Virus record (IMG/VR): IMGVR_UViG_3300032322_003144
Span: 1 to 33,723 of that record
Source: a virus
Strand: one strand, 5' to 3'
DNA: 33,723 nt
In this document: positions 15,055-22,029 of the stretch, in pieces
How the letters are laid out: the number at the start of each line of letters is the position of its first letter
Position numbering within the stretch: position 1 is the stretch's first letter
Made by a program: the position numbers and the translations under genes
The notes under the pieces: generated by a model
Database searches by the model: none
The model's input: the letters and a program-made list of their open reading frames with translations, nothing else
What the model was told of the DNA's origin: nothing

Positions 15055-17052
15055 TTGCTATATTGCTATCCTTACTTCCAGATCCATGACATGCAACTCA
15101 ACATGGAGAAACCTCAGAGAGCAACTCGTAATTTCAGCATTGTCAAGCCTAATCATATGTCCAGAAAGCCAGAAGGAGTTTCGAAATTCATGTGGCTTAA
15201 AGGAAGCAGCGATGAACTATTTGTAGTCATCCACGGATATTCCTCGTCGCCCGAAGACATGTCTTCGCTGGTCAGCATAGTCGACGAAAAATATGAACAC
15301 TCAATATTGATTCCCGAGTATGACGCGTCACTGCTATCTACCACCGACCCTAATTGCATTGTGCGTGACATTCTATTGCGTATCGATGAATTATATAAAG
15401 AGAAAAAATTTGAGAAAATAACATTAATAGGACATAGCCTAGGTGCTCTTCTTGCAAGAAAGCTTTACGTATGTGCCAACTGTCAGAAAAAAGAGATATC
15501 TTTTGAGACGACATTCGCGAATTTGGAGAATTCTGGAGAATGGAGCCCAAAGGTTAAGAACATAGTTCTATTGGCTGCCTTGAACCGTGGCTGGATGATC
15601 ACTGAAAAGATGTCCATCCAAAATATGTTTAAATTCAAGCCCGCAGAGTTAGTCTATAGTTTGCTAATCCCATTTGAGCGATGGACTGGCAAACCATTAA
15701 TATTCTCCATCAGAAGAGGCGCCCCCTTTATAACGCAATTACGCCTGCAGTGGCTTGAAATGAAGCGTTTGAAGCCAAGCAGTGTTTCAGTAACGCAGCT
15801 TTTAGGAAGTATAGACGACCTAGTCTCTCCCGAGGACAATTTAGATCTTGTAACTGGAGAAGACTTTGTCTATCATGACGTTCCTCATACTAATCATAAC
15901 AACATACTTGAAATGATTGGGCAATCTGAGGAATGCTCTGAAAGGGCTAGACTTCTTCGAAATGCTATTGCTTATAGCGGTAAAGACAAACAAAAAGAAA
16001 CTACCGCAGACAATGATTCAATTAAACCCGATCCAGTTGTTCCTGGCGTAACTATCGGAGACTATGATCCAATTAAAGCTGATCCAAATGTTACAGATGT
16101 CGTCTTTGTTATCCATGGAATTAGAGATTTTGGGTATTGGACTCAAAAGATCGCCAGGAGAATAAAATTGCTATCCAAAGAGGTTAAATCCCTTCCAGAT
16201 AAAACCGAGACTAGTTGCGAGGAACAGACTAACTCAAAACGAAAGATAATAATGAAGACAGAGACTTCTGCATATGGATATTTCCCAATGCTTTCTTTTA
16301 TCCTTCCAGCGCAGAGAAGGGCGAAAGTTGAATGGCTAATGGATCAATATACCGAAAATAAAGCACTTTACCCAAATGCCAATTTTCATTATGTTGGGCA
16401 TAGTAATGGTACCTATCTCCTCGCAAAAGCGCTACAGCTATATCCCGCATGCAAGTTTTGTAATGTAGTCTTTGCCGGAAGCGTAGTTCGCAGAAGCTAT
16501 CCCTGGGATAGAATTCGACAAAATGGCCAAATCCAGTCCTTGCTTAATTTTGTCGCTACAGGAGATGCGGTTGTTGCATTCTTTCCCAAATTATTTCAGG
16601 TTCTTAGAATCCAAGACCTGGGTAGCGCTGGCCATGATGGATTCAACTCTATCGAGAAGAATTCAAACAATAAAGAGGCAGGTACTAATGTGAATAAGAA
16701 TAAGAGTCAATTTCTTTTCCTGGATAAGGAGGCAAACTTAACGGAAATCCGATTCATCACTGGTGGCCATGGGGCTGCGCTTAACGAGGACAACTGGGAC
16801 GCTATTGCCAATTTTATTTTAAGTGGTTCTCTTTCGGAGAAGGACTTAGATCAGAGTCTGATAAATAAGAAACAAAATCGTTTGATTGCGGCCATTGGAG
16901 CAGCTCCCTATTTGGTCTGGATCGTAATACTCGCGCTTCTCTTCTACATGGGCAGCTGGCTAATGCCATCTATTGCAATTGCCGAGTGGATAAGGGGTCT
17001 TATGTTTGCTTTGTTCTTATGGTTAATTTGGACTATTCTAACAAGAGTTTAA
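15055..17052 (+). CDS. Tandem alpha/beta-hydrolase with C-terminal membrane helices (candidate defence or exclusion effector)
   Basis: Up to 665 residues (TTG at 15055; ATG at 15091 or 15103 also possible). Two serine-hydrolase halves are visible. Half one: oxyanion HG (60-61), GHSLG (126-130, Ser128), then GSIDDLVSPED with the Asp and VPHTNHNN with the His. Half two: HG (354-355), GHSNG (448-452, Ser450), TGDAVVAFF with the Asp and TGGHGAAL with the His. So both triads look complete. The last 60 residues hold two hydrophobic spans (around YLVWIVILALLFYMG and GLMFALFLWLIW), anchoring it in the membrane. AT-richer than its neighbours (25 of 60 G+C at 15421-15480) and opposite in strand, so it is probably acquired. 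I infer lipase or esterase activity near the membrane; the substrate is unknown. Confidence 0.75.
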   Translation: MLYCYPYFQIHDMQLNMEKPQRATRNFSIVKPNHMSRKPEGVSKFMWLKGSSDELFVVIHGYSSSPEDMSSLVSIVDEKYEHSILIPEYDASLLSTTDPNCIVRDILLRIDELYKEKKFEKITLIGHSLGALLARKLYVCANCQKKEISFETTFANLENSGEWSPKVKNIVLLAALNRGWMITEKMSIQNMFKFKPAELVYSLLIPFERWTGKPLIFSIRRGAPFITQLRLQWLEMKRLKPSSVSVTQLLGSIDDLVSPEDNLDLVTGEDFVYHDVPHTNHNNILEMIGQSEECSERARLLRNAIAYSGKDKQKETTADNDSIKPDPVVPGVTIGDYDPIKADPNVTDVVFVIHGIRDFGYWTQKIARRIKLLSKEVKSLPDKTETSCEEQTNSKRKIIMKTETSAYGYFPMLSFILPAQRRAKVEWLMDQYTENKALYPNANFHYVGHSNGTYLLAKALQLYPACKFCNVVFAGSVVRRSYPWDRIRQNGQIQSLLNFVATGDAVVAFFPKLFQVLRIQDLGSAGHDGFNSIEKNSNNKEAGTNVNKNKSQFLFLDKEANLTEIRFITGGHGAALNEDNWDAIANFILSGSLSEKDLDQSLINKKQNRLIAAIGAAPYLVWIVILALLFYMGSWLMPSIAIAEWIRGLMFALFLWLIWTILTRV

Positions 17053-17202
17053 TGTAAGCCTGTCAATCTTCAAGATCTTGCGACTCGATAATTGGTAAGT
17101 ATTTGCCTAGCACAACCATTCGCCTGACCTGCCTCCGAATAATCACTGCACCCTACGAAGGACATTCTCCAATGGCTCTCTACGGGCAGGTGATGGCCAG
17201 CG

Positions 17203-17898
17203 TCAATCAACCGGGAAAGCAACCACCCGCACTGAGCAGGCATCAACAATCTGAATCCACTGCTCGCGGCTGATCCCTAACCGCTCCAACATCTCGCTCA
17301 CACCCACCCCTGATGTCAGCAATCGCTGCCCACGCGCGTGAAGCTCCCGCCATGTCGGTGGCACCTTCAGCAGGAAGCCATTGTCCCGCAAAAAGTGTGT
17401 GATCTCTCCATTGGCGTAGGTGCGCCCGTAGGGCCGGAAGGGTCCCCGTGAAGGGTCGTAGCGGCGGGCCGCTTTGATCAGCCCAATCATCGCCAACTGC
17501 AGCAAGTCCTCCTTGGGGTGAACAGTGCGCCGAGCGAAGTTGCCAGCGATCTTCTCCGCCAGGCCCATGTGCTCAAGCGCCAGGGCATCTGCCGCGGCAT
17601 GGGGTCGCACGGGGCGCTGACGCCGTGGCCGGCAGCGGGAAGCCTGCCGGGCCGGAGCCCTCGGCGGGTGCCGTGCCGGCTCTGCCCAGTTGATCTCCAG
17701 CTGCCCCGCTTCCGCACAACAGGCCGGCCGGCGATAACGCCGTTGCCGCAGCATCCGCACCGCAGCGGCAGGTGTCCCCACCAGCACCACCGGGACCGGA
17801 AGCGACAGCTGCAGCACCGCCGGCTGCCCATCCACAGCCGCCAGAGTCTTCGGCGGTGACTGCTCAGAAGCTTCCAGGACTGCACCCGTCATCGGCAT
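17203..17898 (-). CDS. Sigma-70-like factor lacking region 4
   Basis: A 231-residue protein. Residues about 110-175 match sigma region 2: MGLAEKIAGNFARR, EDLLQLAMIGLIKAARRYDPSRGPFRPYGRTYANGEITHFLRD. This contains the core-binding helix and the -10 recognition helix. A region-3-like segment follows (WRELHARGQRLL, ERLGISREQWIQIVDACS) and the protein then ends, without a region 4 for the -35 box. The first 105 residues are basic and Pro/Ala-rich. It could direct late transcription from -10-type promoters or bind core polymerase as an inhibitor. It follows the large terminase gene after 7 bp. Family assignment is firm; role inferred. Confidence 0.8.
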   Translation of the reverse strand: MPMTGAVLEASEQSPPKTLAAVDGQPAVLQLSLPVPVVLVGTPAAAVRMLRQRRYRRPACCAEAGQLEINWAEPARHPPRAPARQASRCRPRRQRPVRPHAAADALALEHMGLAEKIAGNFARRTVHPKEDLLQLAMIGLIKAARRYDPSRGPFRPYGRTYANGEITHFLRDNGFLLKVPPTWRELHARGQRLLTSGVGVSEMLERLGISREQWIQIVDACSVRVVAFPVD

Positions 17899-17905
17899 CC
17901 CCCCC

Positions 17906-19564
17906 TCACCGGCTCACCAGTAGAGGCGTCACCACCGGCTGGAGGCCCTGGGCCTTCCAGTAGCGACCTTCCAGCCAGAGGGCGCCGTGGCAGAAGGCAT
18001 CCACCAAGTCCTTGCTGCCCTTGGGGAAGCGGATCGCTTCTTCCACCAGCGGTTGGGCGCGGTGGTGAAAGCGGATTTGTCCTGCTTCCACCAGTGGAGC
18101 GACGGCATGGGCGCGGGTTTCCTTGCTGCCTCTCGCCGTGATCGGCAACATCCCCGGCACCCGCCTCCTGAGCGTCTGCAGCACCGCCGGGCCGTTGGCG
18201 GCGTCCTCGATCAGCACCGCATGGGGCCGCAGGCCCTGCTGCTCCAGCGCCTGCAGGCAGCCCAGCAGGAAGCGAATCACCTCCGGCAGGCCAAAGCGGT
18301 GCCGGGCAGCCCACAGCACCTCCATCTCCAAGGCTGTGATTTGAAGAGGACCCTCGTGTTCGCCTGTGCGCGGGTTGAGCTGTCTCGGTGGTGGTGCCAG
18401 TAGCCCCGCCAGGCAGAAGCCGCAGTAGTCGCTTTCTGCCTCCCCCTTAAATGACAAGTCACAGGAGAGGGCCAGCAGGGCGTACTGGCGCTGGCGGCCA
18501 GCCGCCTGGCTTGTTGCTTCCCTCGGGAACGGGGGCCTGATCCAGTTGCGCAGGAAGATTGATCCCGACGCCGGGCTGGGCCGCTGCTGATACAGCGCCG
18601 CCCACCAGTAAGCGCCGAGGCGGGCGCGGATTTTTACCAGCTCGCTTAGTGGGAAGCGCTCGGGGCAGAGAGCCTCGCCTGGTTGGCGCCAGTCGGGTAT
18701 CAAGGTGCAGGTGGGCGGCAGCTTGGGGCGTTCAGCCGGCTCTTCTGCAACAGCGGGTAGGTCCAGCACGGTCCACTGCTGGGGCGCCTCGCCCAGCTCC
18801 TGCTCGTACAGCCAGCCGATCACGTCCTGGTGGTCCCAGCGGGTCAGCACCACCACCTGTGCTGAGAGGTTTGGCTGCTCCCTGCCGTCTGGTCCCAGCA
18901 CCATGGCCGGCTCTGCCCGGGTGAGCCACACCGAGCGCAGCCAGTCGATCAACTTCTGGCGTAGCGCCGGGGATGCGGCATCACCGGGGCCCTTATAGGG
19001 GTCGTCAATGATTCCCAGGCTGTAGCCCTTGCCGGTGAACGGGCCATCCACACCAGCGGCGATGCAGCCGCCGCGTTGGCGGGTGAGCCAGTTGCCCACC
19101 GCCGCTGAATCGCGGGCCAGCAGGTGCCCAGTGACCCGGTAGAAGTGGCGCGCTTCTCTGGAGTGGGCATAGGCCAGCTCGGCTGAGTAGGAGGCAATCG
19201 CCGCAAACAGGTGCGGGTAGCGCTGCAGGAAGTAGGCCGGAAACAGCTTGGAGACCAGGAGACTTTTTCCGAGCCGGGGAGGACAGGTAACGATCAAGCG
19301 GCTGAGCTGGCCATCGGCCACGGCTTGCAGCAGCTCGATCAGCACCTCGGCCCAGCGGTGGAAGCCATAGCGGGGGTATGCCTCGGCAATGAAGCTGCGC
19401 AGGCTCTGGGGTGCTGATGGCTCGGCTGTGGTGGCAGTTGGCAGGTGGAGCAGGCCGGCGTCACCCCAGGGGTCAAGCTCGTTCAGCAGCAGGCCGCCTT
19501 CTGCAGGGGCATGTGGCGTAAGCACTGGTGCAGCCATAGCGGTGGCGGTTGTGCTCGCGTTCAT
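17906..19564 (-). CDS. terL: Terminase large subunit
   Basis: 552 residues from the ATG at 19564, which overlaps the small-subunit stop by 4 bp; the longer frame upstream is only a shadow of that gene. The N-terminal ATPase has a Walker A-like CPPRLGKS (94-101), Walker B GIIDDP (184-189) and the coupling motif TRWD (241-244). After the typical linker WWAALYQQRPSPASGSIF the nuclease domain has Asp369 (SCDLSFKGE), Glu453-Asp454 (LIEDAANG) and Asp522 (KDLVDAFCHG), the acids of an RNase H-like fold. It cuts and pumps phage DNA into the head through the portal. Confidence 0.95.
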   Translation of the reverse strand: MNASTTATAMAAPVLTPHAPAEGGLLLNELDPWGDAGLLHLPTATTAEPSAPQSLRSFIAEAYPRYGFHRWAEVLIELLQAVADGQLSRLIVTCPPRLGKSLLVSKLFPAYFLQRYPHLFAAIASYSAELAYAHSREARHFYRVTGHLLARDSAAVGNWLTRQRGGCIAAGVDGPFTGKGYSLGIIDDPYKGPGDAASPALRQKLIDWLRSVWLTRAEPAMVLGPDGREQPNLSAQVVVLTRWDHQDVIGWLYEQELGEAPQQWTVLDLPAVAEEPAERPKLPPTCTLIPDWRQPGEALCPERFPLSELVKIRARLGAYWWAALYQQRPSPASGSIFLRNWIRPPFPREATSQAAGRQRQYALLALSCDLSFKGEAESDYCGFCLAGLLAPPPRQLNPRTGEHEGPLQITALEMEVLWAARHRFGLPEVIRFLLGCLQALEQQGLRPHAVLIEDAANGPAVLQTLRRRVPGMLPITARGSKETRAHAVAPLVEAGQIRFHHRAQPLVEEAIRFPKGSKDLVDAFCHGALWLEGRYWKAQGLQPVVTPLLVSR

Positions 19565-20112
19565 GCCCTCGGCTCCGGTGGCTTGATCGGTGCCCGCAGC
19601 AGGCCGCCGATCTCCGCAATCACCCGGAAGGCACCGACGGCAGCGTTGAACTGCTCGGCCTCCATGGCCCGGCGGGCGCATTCGTTGAGGGCATAGATCT
19701 GCTCTGCCTGGTGGCGGCGCCGGTCGGTGAGCAGCTCCTGCACCATCCGCTGACGCGCCAGGGCCAGGTACTTGCTGATCGTCTTGATGTTGCTGATTCC
19801 CCAGTTCTGGGCTGCTTTTTCCCTGATCACAGCCAAAGGAAGCCGCTGGGCGATCCACAGCTGGGCCTCAGCTATGCGCGTCTCCACCTCCATATGGCTG
19901 GCGCGGGGTTTGTGGCTCTGGCTGCGGCGGCCCCTGGGCGGATTGCCCTTTCCCACCGGCCGGCTGGGATCCACAGCTGGCCAGAGCGGCTGACCATCGG
20001 CGTCCTGCTGGGGCGCCGCCTGGCGTAGCTCATCGAGCAACTCCAGATCAGCATCCACCGCCTCCGCCATGCCTTGAGCGGTATTGCCAGCAGTAGAGGC
20101 TGGGTGGCTCAC
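19561..20112 (-). CDS. Terminase small subunit
   Basis: 183 residues from the GTG at 20112, which overlaps the stop of the preceding gene by 4 bp (GTGA). The region from ETRIAEAQLWIAQRLPLAVI to NIKTISKYLALAR is a helix-turn-helix typical of small terminases, and a helical C-terminal half (ERR-free AEQIYALNECARRAMEAEQ then VGAFRVIAEIGGLL) fits the oligomerisation domain. It should bind the packaging site and load the large subunit, whose gene overlaps its stop by 4 bp. The N-terminus is Pro/Asp-rich and disordered. Confidence 0.85.
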   Translation of the reverse strand: MSHPASTAGNTAQGMAEAVDADLELLDELRQAAPQQDADGQPLWPAVDPSRPVGKGNPPRGRRSQSHKPRASHMEVETRIAEAQLWIAQRLPLAVIREKAAQNWGISNIKTISKYLALARQRMVQELLTDRRRHQAEQIYALNECARRAMEAEQFNAAVGAFRVIAEIGGLLRAPIKPPEPRA

Positions 20113-20468
20113 AGCAACCCCTCTCGCAGGATCAACCGCAGGTAGGCGGCCCACTGCTCGGGTGTAAGCACCACTCGCCAGGTGCCGCCGCGGAAGCGCA
20201 CCAAGGTTGCGGCGAATGGTTCACCGGCATGGTCCGCCTGCAGAGAGGCCTCAGCTGGCTTGATCCGGGCGGCAGCAGCGACATTGGTCCAGCTGGCCAC
20301 CTGAATCACGTGACCCGGCACGCCGTCGAGGTCGCCGGTGTCCCCGCCAGCACTGGTGGTGCGGCCAGCGCCCAGCTTGCGGCGCACCGTCAGGGCCAGG
20401 AGAGCGCTGAGCAGTTCGGCCGCTTCTCGCTCGGCCCCATCCCCCTTGCGCTTCTGGGGATTGGCCAT
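20109..20468 (-). CDS. PD-(D/E)XK resolvase-like protein, probable loss of the catalytic Lys
   Basis: A 119-residue protein. KRKGDGAEREAAELL at the start, RRKLGAGRTTSAGGDTGDLDGVPG in the middle and VIQVASW after it follow the order of phage Holliday-junction-resolvase/PDDEXK proteins (E... GDIxGxPG ... (E/Q)xK). The helix AGEPFAATLVRF and strand WRVVLTPEQW complete a small alpha/beta fold. But where the (E/Q)xK motif should have Lys there is Ala (VIQVAS), so catalysis is doubtful. The gene lies just ahead of the small terminase and overlaps it by 4 bp, a common place for this family. Confidence 0.7.
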   Translation of the reverse strand: MANPQKRKGDGAEREAAELLSALLALTVRRKLGAGRTTSAGGDTGDLDGVPGHVIQVASWTNVAAAARIKPAEASLQADHAGEPFAATLVRFRGGTWRVVLTPEQWAAYLRLILREGLL

Positions 20469-20471
20469 CGC

Positions 20472-20819
20472 TCAACCCCGCGCCGCCTTGATGGTCCAGA
20501 ACGCCTTGCCCTGCTTCTCGCTGGCGGCACCGGTTGCAACAGCAAGCCGCTGGGCCTCCTTAAGCGCCTGCTCCTGCTGTTGCAGCGGCTCGGGGTAGGC
20601 GTAGCTGGTGCGCCCGGCGGACCAGGAGAAGCTGCAGCCGTTGCGGGAGAAGACGGCATCAAGTTCGCCTGCTTCCAGAGCACCGCTGAGCTGCTCCAGC
20701 AGCGGGGAGAGCTCGGCCTCGATGCTTTTTTGCTGCAGCTTGAGGACGGTGATGCGATCGAGCAGCGCATCGAGCGCAGCGCCGGCCAGGGGAGCATTGC
20801 TGGTGGCGCTGGCAAGCAT
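20472..20819 (-). CDS. Hypothetical phage protein, helical
   Basis: 115 residues from the ATG at 20819 (the open frame continues to 20897). The N-terminal half is helical (ALDALLDRITVLKLQQK, IEAELSPLLEQLSGALE); a central segment FSRNGCSFSWSAGRTSYAYP and a second helix (LQQQEQALKEAQRLAVA) follow, and the end reads KQGKAFWTIKAARG. I recognise the helix-turn-aromatic pattern as one shared by phage proteins of unknown function found near replication genes. It ends 3 bp before the resolvase-like gene, so it is in the same transcript. Confidence 0.65.
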   Translation of the reverse strand: MLASATSNAPLAGAALDALLDRITVLKLQQKSIEAELSPLLEQLSGALEAGELDAVFSRNGCSFSWSAGRTSYAYPEPLQQQEQALKEAQRLAVATGAASEKQGKAFWTIKAARG

Positions 20820-20915
20820 CAACCGATCCAACTGGGAGAGGAAAGCGAGCAGACAAACTGCTTCTGCCAAAATATAGCGGCTCGATAGTCCGAACAAACA
20901 AGTTCGGATAATGCC

Positions 20916-21626
20916 TCACCAGGGCCGCATACGACTCACATAACCAGTCCATGCCGCTGCCCAGGCCGCCAGGCATTCCTCGCGGGAATACAGCGGCGAG
21001 AAGCGCGTCTCCCCTGGCCGGGCCCAGATCGTCTGGCCGGCGGCGTAGTGCACCCCCCAGGTTGCTTCCAGGGCCATGTAGCCGCCCAGCTGGGCGCGGG
21101 TGCAGTAGCTGCTGGAGTTTGGCGCTGAAAGAGTTTTGAGGTCGGCAAGTACCCGCAGGCCGCTGGCCTGCTGGATGTAGCCGGTGTCGTAGGTGCCGGC
21201 CAGGTTGCGGATCAGGCAGCAGGTGGGCCGTTCAGAAGCGATCACCGTTACTTGCCGCCAGTGGGGGTGGGCCAGCAGGGGCTCGATCCAGACCCGGTAG
21301 TCGCCACCGCGCAGGTGCTGCAGCAGCTCGCTTGCCTGCTGCCGCTGCTGGGGCATGGGGTGAAAGCGGCTATGCAGCAGGGCCTCCAGCGCCAGGTGCA
21401 CGGTGTGGCCGCGCGGCTCCCAGACGTGGCGAGTGGCCTCGATGCGGGCCAGCGCCCAGGCGCTCTTGGCTGAACCGACCACACCGGTGATCGACACCGC
21501 GAACAGGTGATCTCCCAGCCAGTAGCGGTGCTCAGGGTCGGTGCGCCGCAGGCCTGGGATCGGCGCCAACCAGCTGGTCGCCGCGATCTGGTGATCGAAG
21601 ACACGTCCGGTGGTTATCAACGTCAT
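20916..21626 (-). CDS. RecB/Cas4-like PD-(D/E)XK nuclease
   Basis: 236 residues from the ATG at 21626. The motif series is GHTVHLALEALLHSRF (73-88, first helix with His and Glu), AGTYD (143-147, Asp147), ADLKT (161-165, Asp162 and Lys164) and QLGGYMAL (179-186), that is the order E, D, DxK, QxxxY of RecB-type nucleases. All key residues are present, so it is probably active. A role in end processing for recombination with the Rad52-family protein, or in replication, is likely. It begins next to the iteron array, 404 bp after the primase-helicase stop. Confidence 0.75.
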   Translation of the reverse strand: MTLITTGRVFDHQIAATSWLAPIPGLRRTDPEHRYWLGDHLFAVSITGVVGSAKSAWALARIEATRHVWEPRGHTVHLALEALLHSRFHPMPQQRQQASELLQHLRGGDYRVWIEPLLAHPHWRQVTVIASERPTCCLIRNLAGTYDTGYIQQASGLRVLADLKTLSAPNSSSYCTRAQLGGYMALEATWGVHYAAGQTIWARPGETRFSPLYSREECLAAWAAAWTGYVSRMRPW

Positions 21627-21659
21627 CACCAGAACCTCACATGAAACACAAAATTGGTT

Positions 21660-22024
21660 GGATTCTTTGGACCCCGTTGCAGCGCAGGGGATCTGGGCAG
21701 ATAATCGAACTTGGGATTCTTTGGATTCTTTGGATTCTTTGATCCCCAAGGGCTTTCGACTTCTGGAAACGGGGTGCCGCAAAGAATCCAAAGAATCCAG
21801 AGCGGATCCAGCCCCCTTATGGCGTCAAAGTGCCTGCGCTGGAGGGAGATCCAAAGAATCCCAAGAATCCAGCCCCCTCTCCAGAGGACGTAGCCAAGTG
21901 GCAGCCGATCAGTGGTGGCTAAGCAGTGGCCAGCAAAGAATCCAAAGAATCTCGAGAGAGTCCGCTTAGCCAGAAGCGTCAGATCAATTGCGCTGGAGGG
22001 TGATCCAAAGAATCGCAAGAATCC
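21660..22024. repeat. Iteron array, candidate replication origin or operator cluster
   Basis: Twelve 9-bp units of GGATTCTTT or its complement AAAGAATCC, exact or with one mismatch. Plus orientation: 21660-21668, and three exact tandem copies at 21714-21740. Minus orientation, in five-base-perfect pairs: 21781-21798, 21853-21870, 21935-21952, 22007-22024. Four units point one way, eight the other. A 41-bp block is also duplicated with three mismatches (21836-21876 and 21990-22030). The last copy overlaps the stop of the primase-helicase gene. Such tandem 9-bp units beside a primase-helicase gene are typical of iteron origins. No convincing gene lies in 21627-22029. Confidence 0.8.
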
Positions 22025-22029
22025 AACCC

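Noticed and set aside
14850-17200. Insertion sequence carrying the hydrolase gene
   Set aside because: No transposase, no terminal inverted repeats at both ends and no target duplication seen.
21626-22018. 130-residue minus-strand frame with repeated NPKNPK and ILWI segments
   Set aside because: The repetitive translation is just the iterons read as codons.
21660-22024. CRISPR array
   Set aside because: Units are 9 bp, tandem and in both orientations, without 25-40 bp repeats and unique spacers of constant length.
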